Assembly (NCBI GenBank): GCA_001799195.1
Contig: MGSU01000032.1
Span: 1-18,616 of the forward strand
Source of the DNA: Deltaproteobacteria bacterium RIFOXYA12_FULL_61_11
GTDB taxonomy: Bacteria; Bdellovibrionota_F; JAHFAK01; YA12-FULL-61-11
DNA: 18,616 nucleotides
Direction: 5' to 3'
The notes beneath the pieces were generated by a model. It saw nothing but the letters and a program-made list of their open reading frames with translations. It searched no databases and had not been told where the DNA came from. Of the stretch, positions 7,193-14,139 are shown piece by piece (the first letter of the stretch is position 1; each line of letters opens with the position of its first letter). The translations under genes were made by a program, and so were the position numbers.

Positions 7193-7468
7193 ACATCCTC
7201 CCTTCATCTCTATCAGGCCGCCGCAGCGGTCGAGGGTTTTCGAATACGCCCCACGGTAGCACAAGGGGATTCAAGAATGCAAGACAAGTCGAATATTTTC
7301 GTTAACAAATGTCTGCCCCGAACCTTTCCCCCTACTCTGCGAGTTCTTGCAACGCACCTCCTCATGCAACAACACGTTTCTCTAGCAGAAAACGGGAAAA
7401 GAGGCGAGTCTCGGCGGTCGGGGAGGGGGGATGATCCTTACGAAGGGGAGGTACTGGACAAAGTCAGG
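7193..7468 (-). promoter_or_regulatory. gspD / beta-propeller gene spacer with an SD-in-loop inverted repeat
   Basis: This 276-bp spacer holds no convincing gene. A relatively AT-rich patch lies at about 7267-7315. An imperfect inverted repeat, 7343-7351 with 7365-7373 (8 of 9 paired), encloses a 13-nt loop that reads TGAGGAGGTGCGT on the minus strand, a Shine-Dalgarno-like GAGGAGG presented in a hairpin loop. No good sigma-70 promoter or U-run terminator was found, so the lipoprotein gene may have a different promoter type or be read through from gspD. A 57-codon frame starts inside the loop but shows no protein features. Confidence 0.35.
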
Positions 7469-9655
7469 TTATTGACCTTGTTCGTCCTCGAAGAGCACCG
7501 CGGAACCCTCGTTGCTCTCGGCAGAGTTCCAATTGATGGTGATGCCGGCAGGATGCGTGTTGTTCTCGTCGGTGCCGATCCAATTGTCGATCTGCACTTT
7601 GTTCTGAACCATATGCTGGTTACGCTTCTGGACCGCGCGTTGGGTCACCATCTTGCGGTCCCCAGCAGAATCCAGCACCGTGGGGGTGAGGAAGAGGATC
7701 AGATTAGTCTTGCTGACCGATTTCTGCTCACTCTTGAACAACCAACCGAGCACCGGGATGTCGCCGAGTACCGGGACTTTGGTGACGGACTTGTTCTCCT
7801 TGTCCTTGATCAGGCCGCCGATAGCAATGGTTTCACCGCTCTTGGCCATGACCACGGTTTTGATCGTCCGTTGCGAGATGGCCTGGTCCGGGAGGTTTGG
7901 GTCAGAACGATTGTCCATCGGCACGAGGTCCTTCACGTCTTGATCGATCTTGAGGGTGACCTCGTTGGACTTGTTGATCTTCGGCGTGATCACGATGTCC
8001 AAGGTCGCCTTTTCCTTGTCGAAACGGTAGTCGGTCATGCCGCCTTCGGCCGACTTCTGGTACCCCGACTTGATCCACACCACGTTGCCGACCGAGATCT
8101 CGGCTTTTTCGTTGTCGTGGGTGACCAGGCGGGGATTGGCCAGGATCTGGGCGCTGGAATTGGAGGCAGAGGCGTTGAGGGTAGCCATGAAGGAGGGGAT
8201 GCTGAATTTACCGCCCAGATTGATGTTGCTGGTCGTACCGATCCCGGCCACCAGACCGCCGAGTTGCGCCATATTGGCGCCTCCCTCGGCCGAGGTGCCC
8301 ACTCCTATCGCGCTGCCGGGATTGGCACCGGCCATGAACCCGACCTTGCCTTTGCCGCCTCCACCGTACCCGGAGATACCGAAGGCACTGCCGTCGCCGA
8401 GGGTGACCTCCATGATCGTGGCCGCGATCTCGACTTGCTTACGCTTGCGGTCGAGCGCGGTGATGGTCGGGAGGATCGCTTCATAGGCCATCCGGGTCGC
8501 GACGATGATCAGGCTGTTGGTCTTTTCGTCGGCAGAGATCTTGACGTCTTCGGCAATCCCTCCCAGGGTCGTCGTGGCGTCCTCGCCGCTGGCAGGGCGG
8601 AAACTGAACCTGCTAAAACTCTTGCCTTGGGCGAGCTGGCCTCCCTTCTTACTGGTAAGACCATTGAGGATGCCGGAGAGCGTCTCTGCAATTTTCGGCG
8701 CATCGGCATGCTCGAGTTGGAAGATGAATATTTCCTGTTTGGCGAGGTTGCCGGCCAAATCGGAGTCGAGGTGCATCGTGGCTGAGCGGATGGCCTCGAT
8801 GCCGCGTTCATTTCCCTTGATCATGAGCGAGTTGGTTCGATCATCGGCCATGATGCTCGTAATGATGATATCACTGGCGGTTCCGCCTTTACCCGTCGCG
8901 GCGACCTTGGTGACGCCCTTACTCGACCCGCCCCCACCGCCGGCTCCAGTACCGAACATGGAGGTGAGCTTCTGGGCAACATCCTTGGCCACCGCGTTCT
9001 TGAGGACGACGAACTCAATGCGCTCGGAAAATCCCGGCACATCGAGCTCTCTGATGATCCGCTCGATACGGGCGATATTCGAAGCGGTATCGGTGACGAT
9101 GAGGACGTTGGTCGCCTCGTGGGTCTTGATGTTGCGATTGGATACGAAGGTGCGCAGGGTATTCTCGATGTCTTTGGCGGGGACGTTCTTGATGGAGATC
9201 AGCTTGGTCACATAGAGATCGCTGACAGGATCGGCAGCGTCATCACCCACCAGGGTGGGGTGCGCGGTCTTCTTGATGTTGCGGCTATGGATGATCTTGA
9301 AATAGGGACCCTGCTGCACCACCGTATAACCCTTCAGGTTGAGGGCGGAAATAAAAGCGTTGAAGGCCTCTTCCTTGCTCACCGGGTTTTCGGTGATCAA
9401 CGTCACCTTGCCGGTGATGTTGTTCTCTATCATCATGTTCTTTCCGGTGAGCTTGGCGATCTTCTCGGCAACGAACTTGATATCGGCATTGTCGAAATCG
9501 AGCGTGAGCTTGCCGTCGGCTTCCTTGGGGGTTGTCCCCAAGTCGGTCAGGCTGATGTACTCGCCCGAACCGTCGGCGGCTGCCTCCTGTTCGTCCTGAG
9601 CAGCCGCGAGGCCCGCGCAGAGAAGCATCGTCGCGATGATCAAGAATGTCCTCAT
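7469..9655 (-). CDS. gspD: Type II secretion system secretin GspD
   Basis: This 728-residue outer-membrane channel subunit of the type II secretion system starts with a signal peptide (1-19/20, AGLAAA-Q). Domains in order: N0 at about 47-123 (LTLDFDNADIKFVAEKIAKL), N1 146-207, N2 213-298 with a Gly/Ser-rich insertion (238-260), N3 307-405, secretin core 406-665 and a hydrophilic tail to 728. The core has SAQILANPRLVTHDNEKAEI and VPVLGDIPVLGWLFK, hallmarks of GspD rather than PilQ. The start at 9655 is chosen for its signal peptide; a 62-codon upstream extension crosses the promoter region. A sigma-54 promoter candidate lies 54 bp upstream. No gspC, gspE or other T2SS gene is in the window, which is unusual since these are normally clustered. 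Confidence 0.92.
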   Translation of the reverse strand: MRTFLIIATMLLCAGLAAAQDEQEAAADGSGEYISLTDLGTTPKEADGKLTLDFDNADIKFVAEKIAKLTGKNMMIENNITGKVTLITENPVSKEEAFNAFISALNLKGYTVVQQGPYFKIIHSRNIKKTAHPTLVGDDAADPVSDLYVTKLISIKNVPAKDIENTLRTFVSNRNIKTHEATNVLIVTDTASNIARIERIIRELDVPGFSERIEFVVLKNAVAKDVAQKLTSMFGTGAGGGGGSSKGVTKVAATGKGGTASDIIITSIMADDRTNSLMIKGNERGIEAIRSATMHLDSDLAGNLAKQEIFIFQLEHADAPKIAETLSGILNGLTSKKGGQLAQGKSFSRFSFRPASGEDATTTLGGIAEDVKISADEKTNSLIIVATRMAYEAILPTITALDRKRKQVEIAATIMEVTLGDGSAFGISGYGGGGKGKVGFMAGANPGSAIGVGTSAEGGANMAQLGGLVAGIGTTSNINLGGKFSIPSFMATLNASASNSSAQILANPRLVTHDNEKAEISVGNVVWIKSGYQKSAEGGMTDYRFDKEKATLDIVITPKINKSNEVTLKIDQDVKDLVPMDNRSDPNLPDQAISQRTIKTVVMAKSGETIAIGGLIKDKENKSVTKVPVLGDIPVLGWLFKSEQKSVSKTNLILFLTPTVLDSAGDRKMVTQRAVQKRNQHMVQNKVQIDNWIGTDENNTHPAGITINWNSAESNEGSAVLFEDEQGQ

Positions 9656-9708
9656 GTCACCGTCCTGCCGTTCAGTTCGCGTTCGAAACCCGATTCGGAT
9701 TTCCAGTT

Positions 9709-9724
9709 TGCAAAGAACATACCA
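9709..9724 (-). promoter_or_regulatory. Sigma-54 (-24/-12) promoter candidate for gspD
   Basis: On the minus strand TGGTATGTTCTTTGCA matches the sigma-54 consensus TGGCAYR-N4-TTGCW at all defined positions but one (T for C), with the invariant GG-N10-GC spacing. Initiation near 9698 gives a leader of about 43 nt. Sigma-54 promoters need an AAA+ activator bound upstream, so gspD expression is predicted to be signal-dependent. Confidence 0.6.
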
Positions 9725-9743
9725 GATAACCGCCTTGTAATTC

Positions 9744-9836
9744 CCAAAGGTTCGGCAGCCCCACGAGTGGAGTGGGGCACGCTCACCCCCTTCCAGCTTG
9801 CAGGTCCGGCTCACCTTTGGAGGTAAACCAACCTCC
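9744..9836. repeat. Nested inverted repeats behind the sigma-54 promoter
   Basis: CCAAAGGT (9744-9751) is the exact inverse of ACCTTTGG (9813-9820). Inside it GCCCCAC (9758-9764) inverts to GTGGGGC (9772-9778) around 7 nt. Adjoining it GGAGGT (9819-9824) inverts to ACCTCC (9831-9836). They lie 20-112 bp upstream of the -24 element. They may be activator (enhancer) sites, or stems of a structured RNA if transcription enters from the peptidase gene. Confidence 0.5.
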
Positions 9837-9920
9837 TGCATGATACCTCATCATCCGCTGCAGCGAAACGCGAATCGACACACCTTGCAGGACTGGGAAG
9901 CCCCACCTCGGTACTCAGGC

Positions 9921-9961
9921 GGCGCCCTACTCCTGTTCTCAACACGTCGAGTATGGGGGCC
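9921..9961 (-). terminator. Hairpin directly after the peptidase stop codon
   Basis: On the minus strand the arms at 9961-9949 and 9932-9921 pair as GGC/GCC, CCC/GGG and TACTC/GAGTA, interrupted by small bulges, around a loop of 16 nt. It begins right after the TGA. No U-run follows, so Rho-dependent termination or mRNA stabilisation is as likely as intrinsic termination. Confidence 0.4.
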
Positions 9962-10924
9962 TCAATGCAGTAACGAACGATGCCGTCGCAACCGCTCTTC
10001 AGGATCCTCGTCGAGTTGTTCTCTTTTCCGCAAGTGCCGACGTCTGGCTAGGATGAGGGCAACTACCATCAGCAGCGAGGTCGCGCCCCAGAGCAGATTG
10101 TCCGCGTTGGTGGCAATATACAGGAGCAGTGCGGGGAGCACGGGGAAGGAGTTGCGCCAATCCGCCATGGTCTCTTCGACCTCACGCCCGTACACTTCGC
10201 GATAGGCTTCGTCGAACCTCAACCCGTCCTCCAGCCCCCGGAGCAACCGCAACAACGCAACCTCCCCTCCTTGTTCTTCCACGAGATACAGGAGAAAACG
10301 ACGGCTCTGTTCATACGCCAGGGTCATCTCCTCGAAATAGGGAGGAAAGCGCGCTTCGAGTTGGCTGAACCGGAACACGGCACGCCGGACCACCGCATTG
10401 TAGAAAATCGCATCAGCACTGCCCTGGGAATCGAACTCCGACACCCCACCTGCATAATGCTGGGCCAAACCCTCATTGAACCACAGCGGCACGCACGCAC
10501 CACAAGCCCGATCGAGCTGACCGACGAGGAGGTGTACCAGTTCATGGGTCAGTGTGGAGCTCACTGCATCGGGATCGAAGCGGAGGCGGCCCAGATGGAG
10601 AACTATCAAGCCCCGGGGAGCACTGGCGATCGCGCTGAAATGTTTGTTCGTGCTGAAGCGCGAGAAACAGGCATCGCTGAGGCAGATCTGCACCCGGACC
10701 TTCCCGACTATACGCATGCCGAACCGCTGTTCCAACCAGGCGGCTCGTTCCCTCGTCAAGGCCGCATAATCGTCGAAAAGGACGGCTTCACCTCCCTCGA
10801 TCGCAATCTCGAGACCGGGCAAGGTTGCTGCTCCGGCCTCCAGAGCGCACGCCAGCCCGAACAGGAGGGCCAGGAGGTCCCCGAAGCCGACTCGTCTCCC
10901 TCGCCAGGGCCTCGCCAGGTTCAT
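9962..10924 (-). CDS. Membrane-anchored gluzincin peptidase (peptidase MA-like)
   Basis: This 320-residue protein has a positively charged N-terminus and hydrophobic segment (about 15-33) that works as a signal peptide or anchor. The zinc-protease motif HELVH at His127-Glu128-His131 is followed by a glutamate in WFNEGLAQHY (Glu151), the HExxH...E arrangement of the MA clan (peptidase MA-like, Pfam PF13485 type). Four cysteines (Cys81, Cys86, Cys141, Cys144) could form disulfides, fitting export. A hydrophobic segment near 261-293 precedes a basic tail (RRRHLRKR), so the catalytic domain should face the periplasm with the tail inside. The start at 10924 is set by AGGTCGGGA before the ATG; a longer frame to 11053 crosses the promoter. 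Substrate unknown. gspD follows on the same strand after 306 bp. Confidence 0.78.
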   Translation of the reverse strand: MNLARPWRGRRVGFGDLLALLFGLACALEAGAATLPGLEIAIEGGEAVLFDDYAALTRERAAWLEQRFGMRIVGKVRVQICLSDACFSRFSTNKHFSAIASAPRGLIVLHLGRLRFDPDAVSSTLTHELVHLLVGQLDRACGACVPLWFNEGLAQHYAGGVSEFDSQGSADAIFYNAVVRRAVFRFSQLEARFPPYFEEMTLAYEQSRRFLLYLVEEQGGEVALLRLLRGLEDGLRFDEAYREVYGREVEETMADWRNSFPVLPALLLYIATNADNLLWGATSLLMVVALILARRRHLRKREQLDEDPEERLRRHRSLLH

Positions 10925-10991
10925 TCCCGACCTCGGCCCATCACTGCCCCGCCTCTTCCCGGAGAACCTGTCTCCAACCGTACGATCCTCC

Positions 10992-11019
10992 TTGACCTCT
11001 GCCGGGAGGACTATAGGGT
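10992..11019 (+). promoter_or_regulatory. Sigma-70-like promoter for the 659-residue lipoprotein gene
   Basis: TTGACC (10992-10997, 5 of 6), a 16-bp spacer and TAGGGT (11014-11019, keeping T1, A2 and T6) point toward the gene at 11052. It overlaps the opposing promoter at 11010-11038. Confidence 0.4.
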
Positions 11020-11038
11020 AGTCCCTGGACGAGTTCAA
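11010..11038 (-). promoter_or_regulatory. Sigma-70-like promoter for the peptidase gene
   Basis: On the minus strand TTGAAC (11038-11033), a 17-bp spacer and TATAGT (11015-11010, 5 of 6) are seen. Initiation near 11003 gives a leader of about 79 nt before the ATG at 10924. The -10 regions of this and the + strand promoter overlap. Confidence 0.55.
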
Positions 11039-11051
11039 CCTTCCCGGTTCC

Positions 11052-13031
11052 ATGGTCCTACGAGCAACAGTCCTGTGCTGCAGTTTCCTCGTCTGCTGCT
11101 CGCCCGTCCCCTCTCGTCCTCTCCCGATCCCCCCCCCCGCTTCCGCTCCAGAAATACTCCGCTTACGCTACGCCTACCTGCACGATCCCCAGGTCCGAGG
11201 GACCCCGAGGGCACGGCAAGCAGCGTTGGACCGCATGATACAGACCGACCTCTCCTTCCTCCGCCTGCTCGGTGCACCTCCGGAACGTCGCCGGGACTAC
11301 CTCTCCCTCCTGCGCAGCGTTCTGGGAGGGAGGGAAGCATCCTCCATCTCTCCGGACGCTTCGTCCAACTCTCGTGGGCGTACCTCCCCGCAGGGTTCTC
11401 CAGACAGAATACCCCCGTCCCCCTCTTCCTCGGATCCAGCCCAGGTCCCCTCTCGTCCGCCCCTCCAACTCGTCAGCGAATTCCTCTCACCTCCACCCGA
11501 GGTCGAGTTCTACCATGGATCGGTCAAAGGTTCTGCCAGAACTCTCCAGGTGCGGAGCGGGAATGACGTGGATCTCGCCGCGGCCCTCGTTTCCCTGCTC
11601 CGCTCCCACGGCCACGAGGCCGGCTTCGCGAGGCGCGAGGTCCTCCTGTCCTCTACCGAACTATCCGCCCTGACCGGTTACGAGGTCCTCGAGCACGCCC
11701 GAGCCCTGTTGACGACCGCGGGCATCACCATGCAACCCCAGGGACGAGCGACGCTGCTGGAACTCGTAGGCGGGTACTTCCACTACCGCACCGAACGCTA
11801 TGAAATCCACCCATTCCTCTTCCCCAAACCCCATGCCGCGGTACAAGCCCCCCCGTCGACGCACGTGGCAGACCATTACCTCGAACGGGTCACCGACAAA
11901 CTCCCGTATCAACTCCTCCTGGACACGACGGTCGCCCTCCCGAAGCCCACCCGGTCCCGCGAGGAATTGCTGCTCCGTCCCGGGGTACACCTCGGGCTCG
12001 GCCGTCCCGGACGCTTACTCGCAGAAAGCGCCACCGTACCGCCGCAATCCCGGCCACTACTCTCCCTGAAGCTGAGCACGCCGGGTCGCTCCTCTCTTGA
12101 CCTCACCCTTCCCTTGGATAGGCTCGGGGACGGCTTCCTGTACCTGCGGTTCATCCCCATCGAAGCCGAAGCGACGACTCTGTTCGAAGATCCCGGTCTG
12201 TTCGCCAGCTACCCTCCCTGGCTGCTCCACCTCCGCGTGGTAGCAACCCTGGGGGGCGAACCGGTGGCCAGCGGCGGCCTCCACCCCCTCGGCGAGCGCC
12301 TCCGTCTGGACCTCGACTATCCCGCGGCCGATGGTTCCCCCCGGAGAGATCAGACCTACTTGCTGGCCGGAGAACACACGCTCCTCGCCGTGAATTCCTG
12401 GGCTCCCCTCGCGCCGACCGAACCAACTCCACCTCTCGATCCCGTGGCGGGACGTCAGACCTCGGCCGCGGACTATTTCACCCGGGAGCTGGAACGCTCT
12501 GCCTCGGTCCTGACCTCCCTCCTCGGCGTGAGTCATGCCCGAAGTCCCATCGTGGTACTGGTCAGACAGGGCCTCCGGGTACACCCTCTGCGAGGACTGC
12601 CCTTCTACCTCCGACGAGACATGGCGGTCATGGACGTCGTCGAGGCTACGGCTCAGGCTGTGGGGGACTCCCAGGCAGCAAATCTCTTCAACCTCTTGCA
12701 TGGATTAACCATTTCCGCTCTCGAGCATGCCAGCCTCGAACATGCCTACGGCGTTCCCTCCATCTCGACCGTCCGGGCCTTCCAACTCGTCGGCCCTCGA
12801 GGGATCCGGCGCCGACGCCTCGAGAAGGGGGACGAGGAACTCGAGAAACTCGTTGCGCTGCAACGGTCGAGCCGCTATTCTCGTTCTACCGTCCTCTGGA
12901 TGACCCCGGTCCTCACGTGCGAAGCTTGGACCGGCCGGGCCTACATCGTCGAGGACGCGGCACGCCGATCGAGGGAGTTCTACATCGAAGGGAGCCTACG
13001 CGGTGGACAGACCTGTCGCGCGATCGAATAA
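11052..13031 (+). CDS. Lipoprotein with transglutaminase-like motif, function unknown
   Basis: This is a 659-residue protein. The N-terminus MVLRATVLCCSFLVCCSPVP is a short signal peptide with a lipidation candidate at Cys15 or Cys16. Residues 97-138 are Pro/Ser-rich linker. At 169-194, SGNDVDLAAALVSLLRSHGHEAGF resembles the helix of bacterial transglutaminase-like proteins (pattern GN..DLA.LL..LLR..G.pAR), but the catalytic Cys is absent and I cannot find the His-Asp part. The rest, including a hydrophobic stretch near 380-400, is not recognised. No good ribosome site precedes the ATG. Its end overlaps the next gene by 29 bp, so the two are probably translated together. The transglutaminase link is tentative; it could be an unrelated envelope lipoprotein. 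Confidence 0.6.
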   Translation: MVLRATVLCCSFLVCCSPVPSRPLPIPPPASAPEILRLRYAYLHDPQVRGTPRARQAALDRMIQTDLSFLRLLGAPPERRRDYLSLLRSVLGGREASSISPDASSNSRGRTSPQGSPDRIPPSPSSSDPAQVPSRPPLQLVSEFLSPPPEVEFYHGSVKGSARTLQVRSGNDVDLAAALVSLLRSHGHEAGFARREVLLSSTELSALTGYEVLEHARALLTTAGITMQPQGRATLLELVGGYFHYRTERYEIHPFLFPKPHAAVQAPPSTHVADHYLERVTDKLPYQLLLDTTVALPKPTRSREELLLRPGVHLGLGRPGRLLAESATVPPQSRPLLSLKLSTPGRSSLDLTLPLDRLGDGFLYLRFIPIEAEATTLFEDPGLFASYPPWLLHLRVVATLGGEPVASGGLHPLGERLRLDLDYPAADGSPRRDQTYLLAGEHTLLAVNSWAPLAPTEPTPPLDPVAGRQTSAADYFTRELERSASVLTSLLGVSHARSPIVVLVRQGLRVHPLRGLPFYLRRDMAVMDVVEATAQAVGDSQAANLFNLLHGLTISALEHASLEHAYGVPSISTVRAFQLVGPRGIRRRRLEKGDEELEKLVALQRSSRYSRSTVLWMTPVLTCEAWTGRAYIVEDAARRSREFYIEGSLRGGQTCRAIE

Positions 13032-14118
13032 TCCATGGTGGTTGCCGATCGTCCTCGGAGGATTCCTGACGGCGGTCCCCGCATTCGCCGCCAGCGCCCC
13101 CAGTGGTACGGGGCAGCCCGACGTCCGGACCGCTCGGCCCGACTCCGATGACCCGGACGATACCGACGAAGAGCCAGAGGACAAGGACGAAGACGGCGAA
13201 CAGCTCGAGCAGGATGACATCGTCCCCATCGATATGGACATCGAGGAGATCAACCGTCGCCGCGGTTACGATACCTTTTCGGAACACGATCTCAAGTTCA
13301 AGAAAGCAACAACCTACAAGCCGGTCGTCGCCTACGCTTACGATGGCAAAGAACCGCGCTTGGGTTTCACCTTCGGGGCCCTCGGCTATACGTCGGTCTA
13401 CAGCGGCAATCTCAACATGGTGCCGGTTGAGATCCGCCAACTCCACTATGTTCCCTATCTCGGTCTGGGCCTCGATTACGACCTGCTCGATCTGACCTCC
13501 TTGAGTACCCTACTCCTCGTGGAGTTGAACGGCCGCTTCGGGCAACATTATTACAACCTGGCCCTGCCTATGGTCACCTTCAGCAACATGGGGATCAAGT
13601 ATCTGGGCTTGGAAGGAGCCCTGAAGGTACGGTTCGTCTTCGGTACCCGACTCAAGGATTTCCTCGAACTCTTCGCCGCCTTCGAACGGCTCAGCCTGAC
13701 CGAGCAAGGAGCCTCGCGCCTTGCGAAGAGCCCGCTGCAGACCGTTCCCCCTATTCGAGGACTGCTCGTCTCGAGCACCACGGACCTCGGGAAAGTCGGC
13801 GGAGCGTTCGCCCTGAGCGTCACCGAGACCTTCGTACTGAACCTCAAGGGCGGACTCCTGGTCTTCTCCCAGTACCACGAGAGTCCTGTCGGCCTGTCCG
13901 GTCTGGATCCCACGACCTCCGGTTTCTTCGGCGAGACGGGGATGATGGTCAAATTCTCCGCAACCTTCTCGATCGAACTCGCTGCCCGTTACACCCAACT
14001 CAGCACCGAGTTCGGCCGCCCTTCGGGTATCTCCGGGGTACTCCGTTCCAACGTCCTCGCCCCGAAGTTCGAGCATCGGTATCTCCAGGGCGGGTTGACC
14101 TGCAATTATCATTTCTGA
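13003..14118 (+). CDS. Putative outer-membrane beta-barrel protein with acidic N-terminal segment
   Basis: This 371-residue protein begins at GTG, with AAGGGAG about 8 nt upstream inside the preceding gene. Residues 1-30 form a signal peptide (WWLPIVLGGFLTAVPAFA-A). Residues 48-82 are extremely acidic (DSDDPDDTDEEPEDKDEDG and on). From about 105 the protein alternates short hydrophobic and aromatic strands (RLGFTFGALGYTSVYSG, YVPYLGLGLDYDLLDL, FVLNLKGGLLVFSQYHE, FSIELAARYTQLS) and ends in LTCNYHF. A terminal Phe after amphipathic strands is the usual outer-membrane beta-barrel insertion signal. No specific family is recognised. The 29-bp overlap with the lipoprotein gene suggests a joint envelope function. 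Confidence 0.65.
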   Translation: MDRPVARSNNPWWLPIVLGGFLTAVPAFAASAPSGTGQPDVRTARPDSDDPDDTDEEPEDKDEDGEQLEQDDIVPIDMDIEEINRRRGYDTFSEHDLKFKKATTYKPVVAYAYDGKEPRLGFTFGALGYTSVYSGNLNMVPVEIRQLHYVPYLGLGLDYDLLDLTSLSTLLLVELNGRFGQHYYNLALPMVTFSNMGIKYLGLEGALKVRFVFGTRLKDFLELFAAFERLSLTEQGASRLAKSPLQTVPPIRGLLVSSTTDLGKVGGAFALSVTETFVLNLKGGLLVFSQYHESPVGLSGLDPTTSGFFGETGMMVKFSATFSIELAARYTQLSTEFGRPSGISGVLRSNVLAPKFEHRYLQGGLTCNYHF

Positions 14119-14139
14119 GGCCCCGAAGATCCGCCTCAG
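14115..14139. terminator. Convergent hairpin holding both stop codons
   Basis: CTGAGGC (14115-14121) pairs with GCCTCAG (14133-14139) around an 11-nt loop. The TGA of the barrel-like gene (14116-14118) and the TGA of xerD (14138-14136) both lie in the stem. There is no U-run on either side; a short A/T-rich stretch follows on the minus strand. Bidirectional terminator candidate. Confidence 0.45.

Larger units (their letters stand above)
9656..9961 (-). other. 306-bp regulatory spacer upstream of gspD
   Basis: No gene is seen. From gspD outward it holds a sigma-54 promoter candidate (9709-9724), nested inverted repeats (9744-9836) and a hairpin after the stop of the peptidase gene (9921-9961). 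The layout, promoter near the gene and symmetrical sequences 20-110 bp behind it, is what an activator-dependent promoter would show. Confidence 0.5.

Noticed and set aside
5420-8785. A 1121-codon open frame on the + strand, antisense to the beta-propeller gene and gspD
   Set aside because: It has no domain logic, is rich in Asp/Arg/His/Val as expected for the reverse of a GC-rich coding frame, and lies opposite two well-supported genes with signal peptides and family motifs. It crosses their spacer only because no stop happens to fall there.
9890-9961. A GAGTAGGGCGCCGCC stretch (minus strand) recalling the 3' end of 5S rRNA
   Set aside because: The match is short, the conserved 5S loops are missing, and the bases are explained by a hairpin immediately after the peptidase stop codon.
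10271-11566. A 431-codon + strand open frame across the peptidase gene, its promoter and the next gene
   Set aside because: It runs antisense to the HExxH peptidase and out of phase with the lipoprotein gene, with Pro/Arg/Ser-rich sequence typical of a shadow frame.
13035-13037. ATG at 13035 as the start of the barrel-like protein
   Set aside because: It is out of frame with that gene. The GTG at 13003 has a good ribosome site and gives a complete signal peptide.
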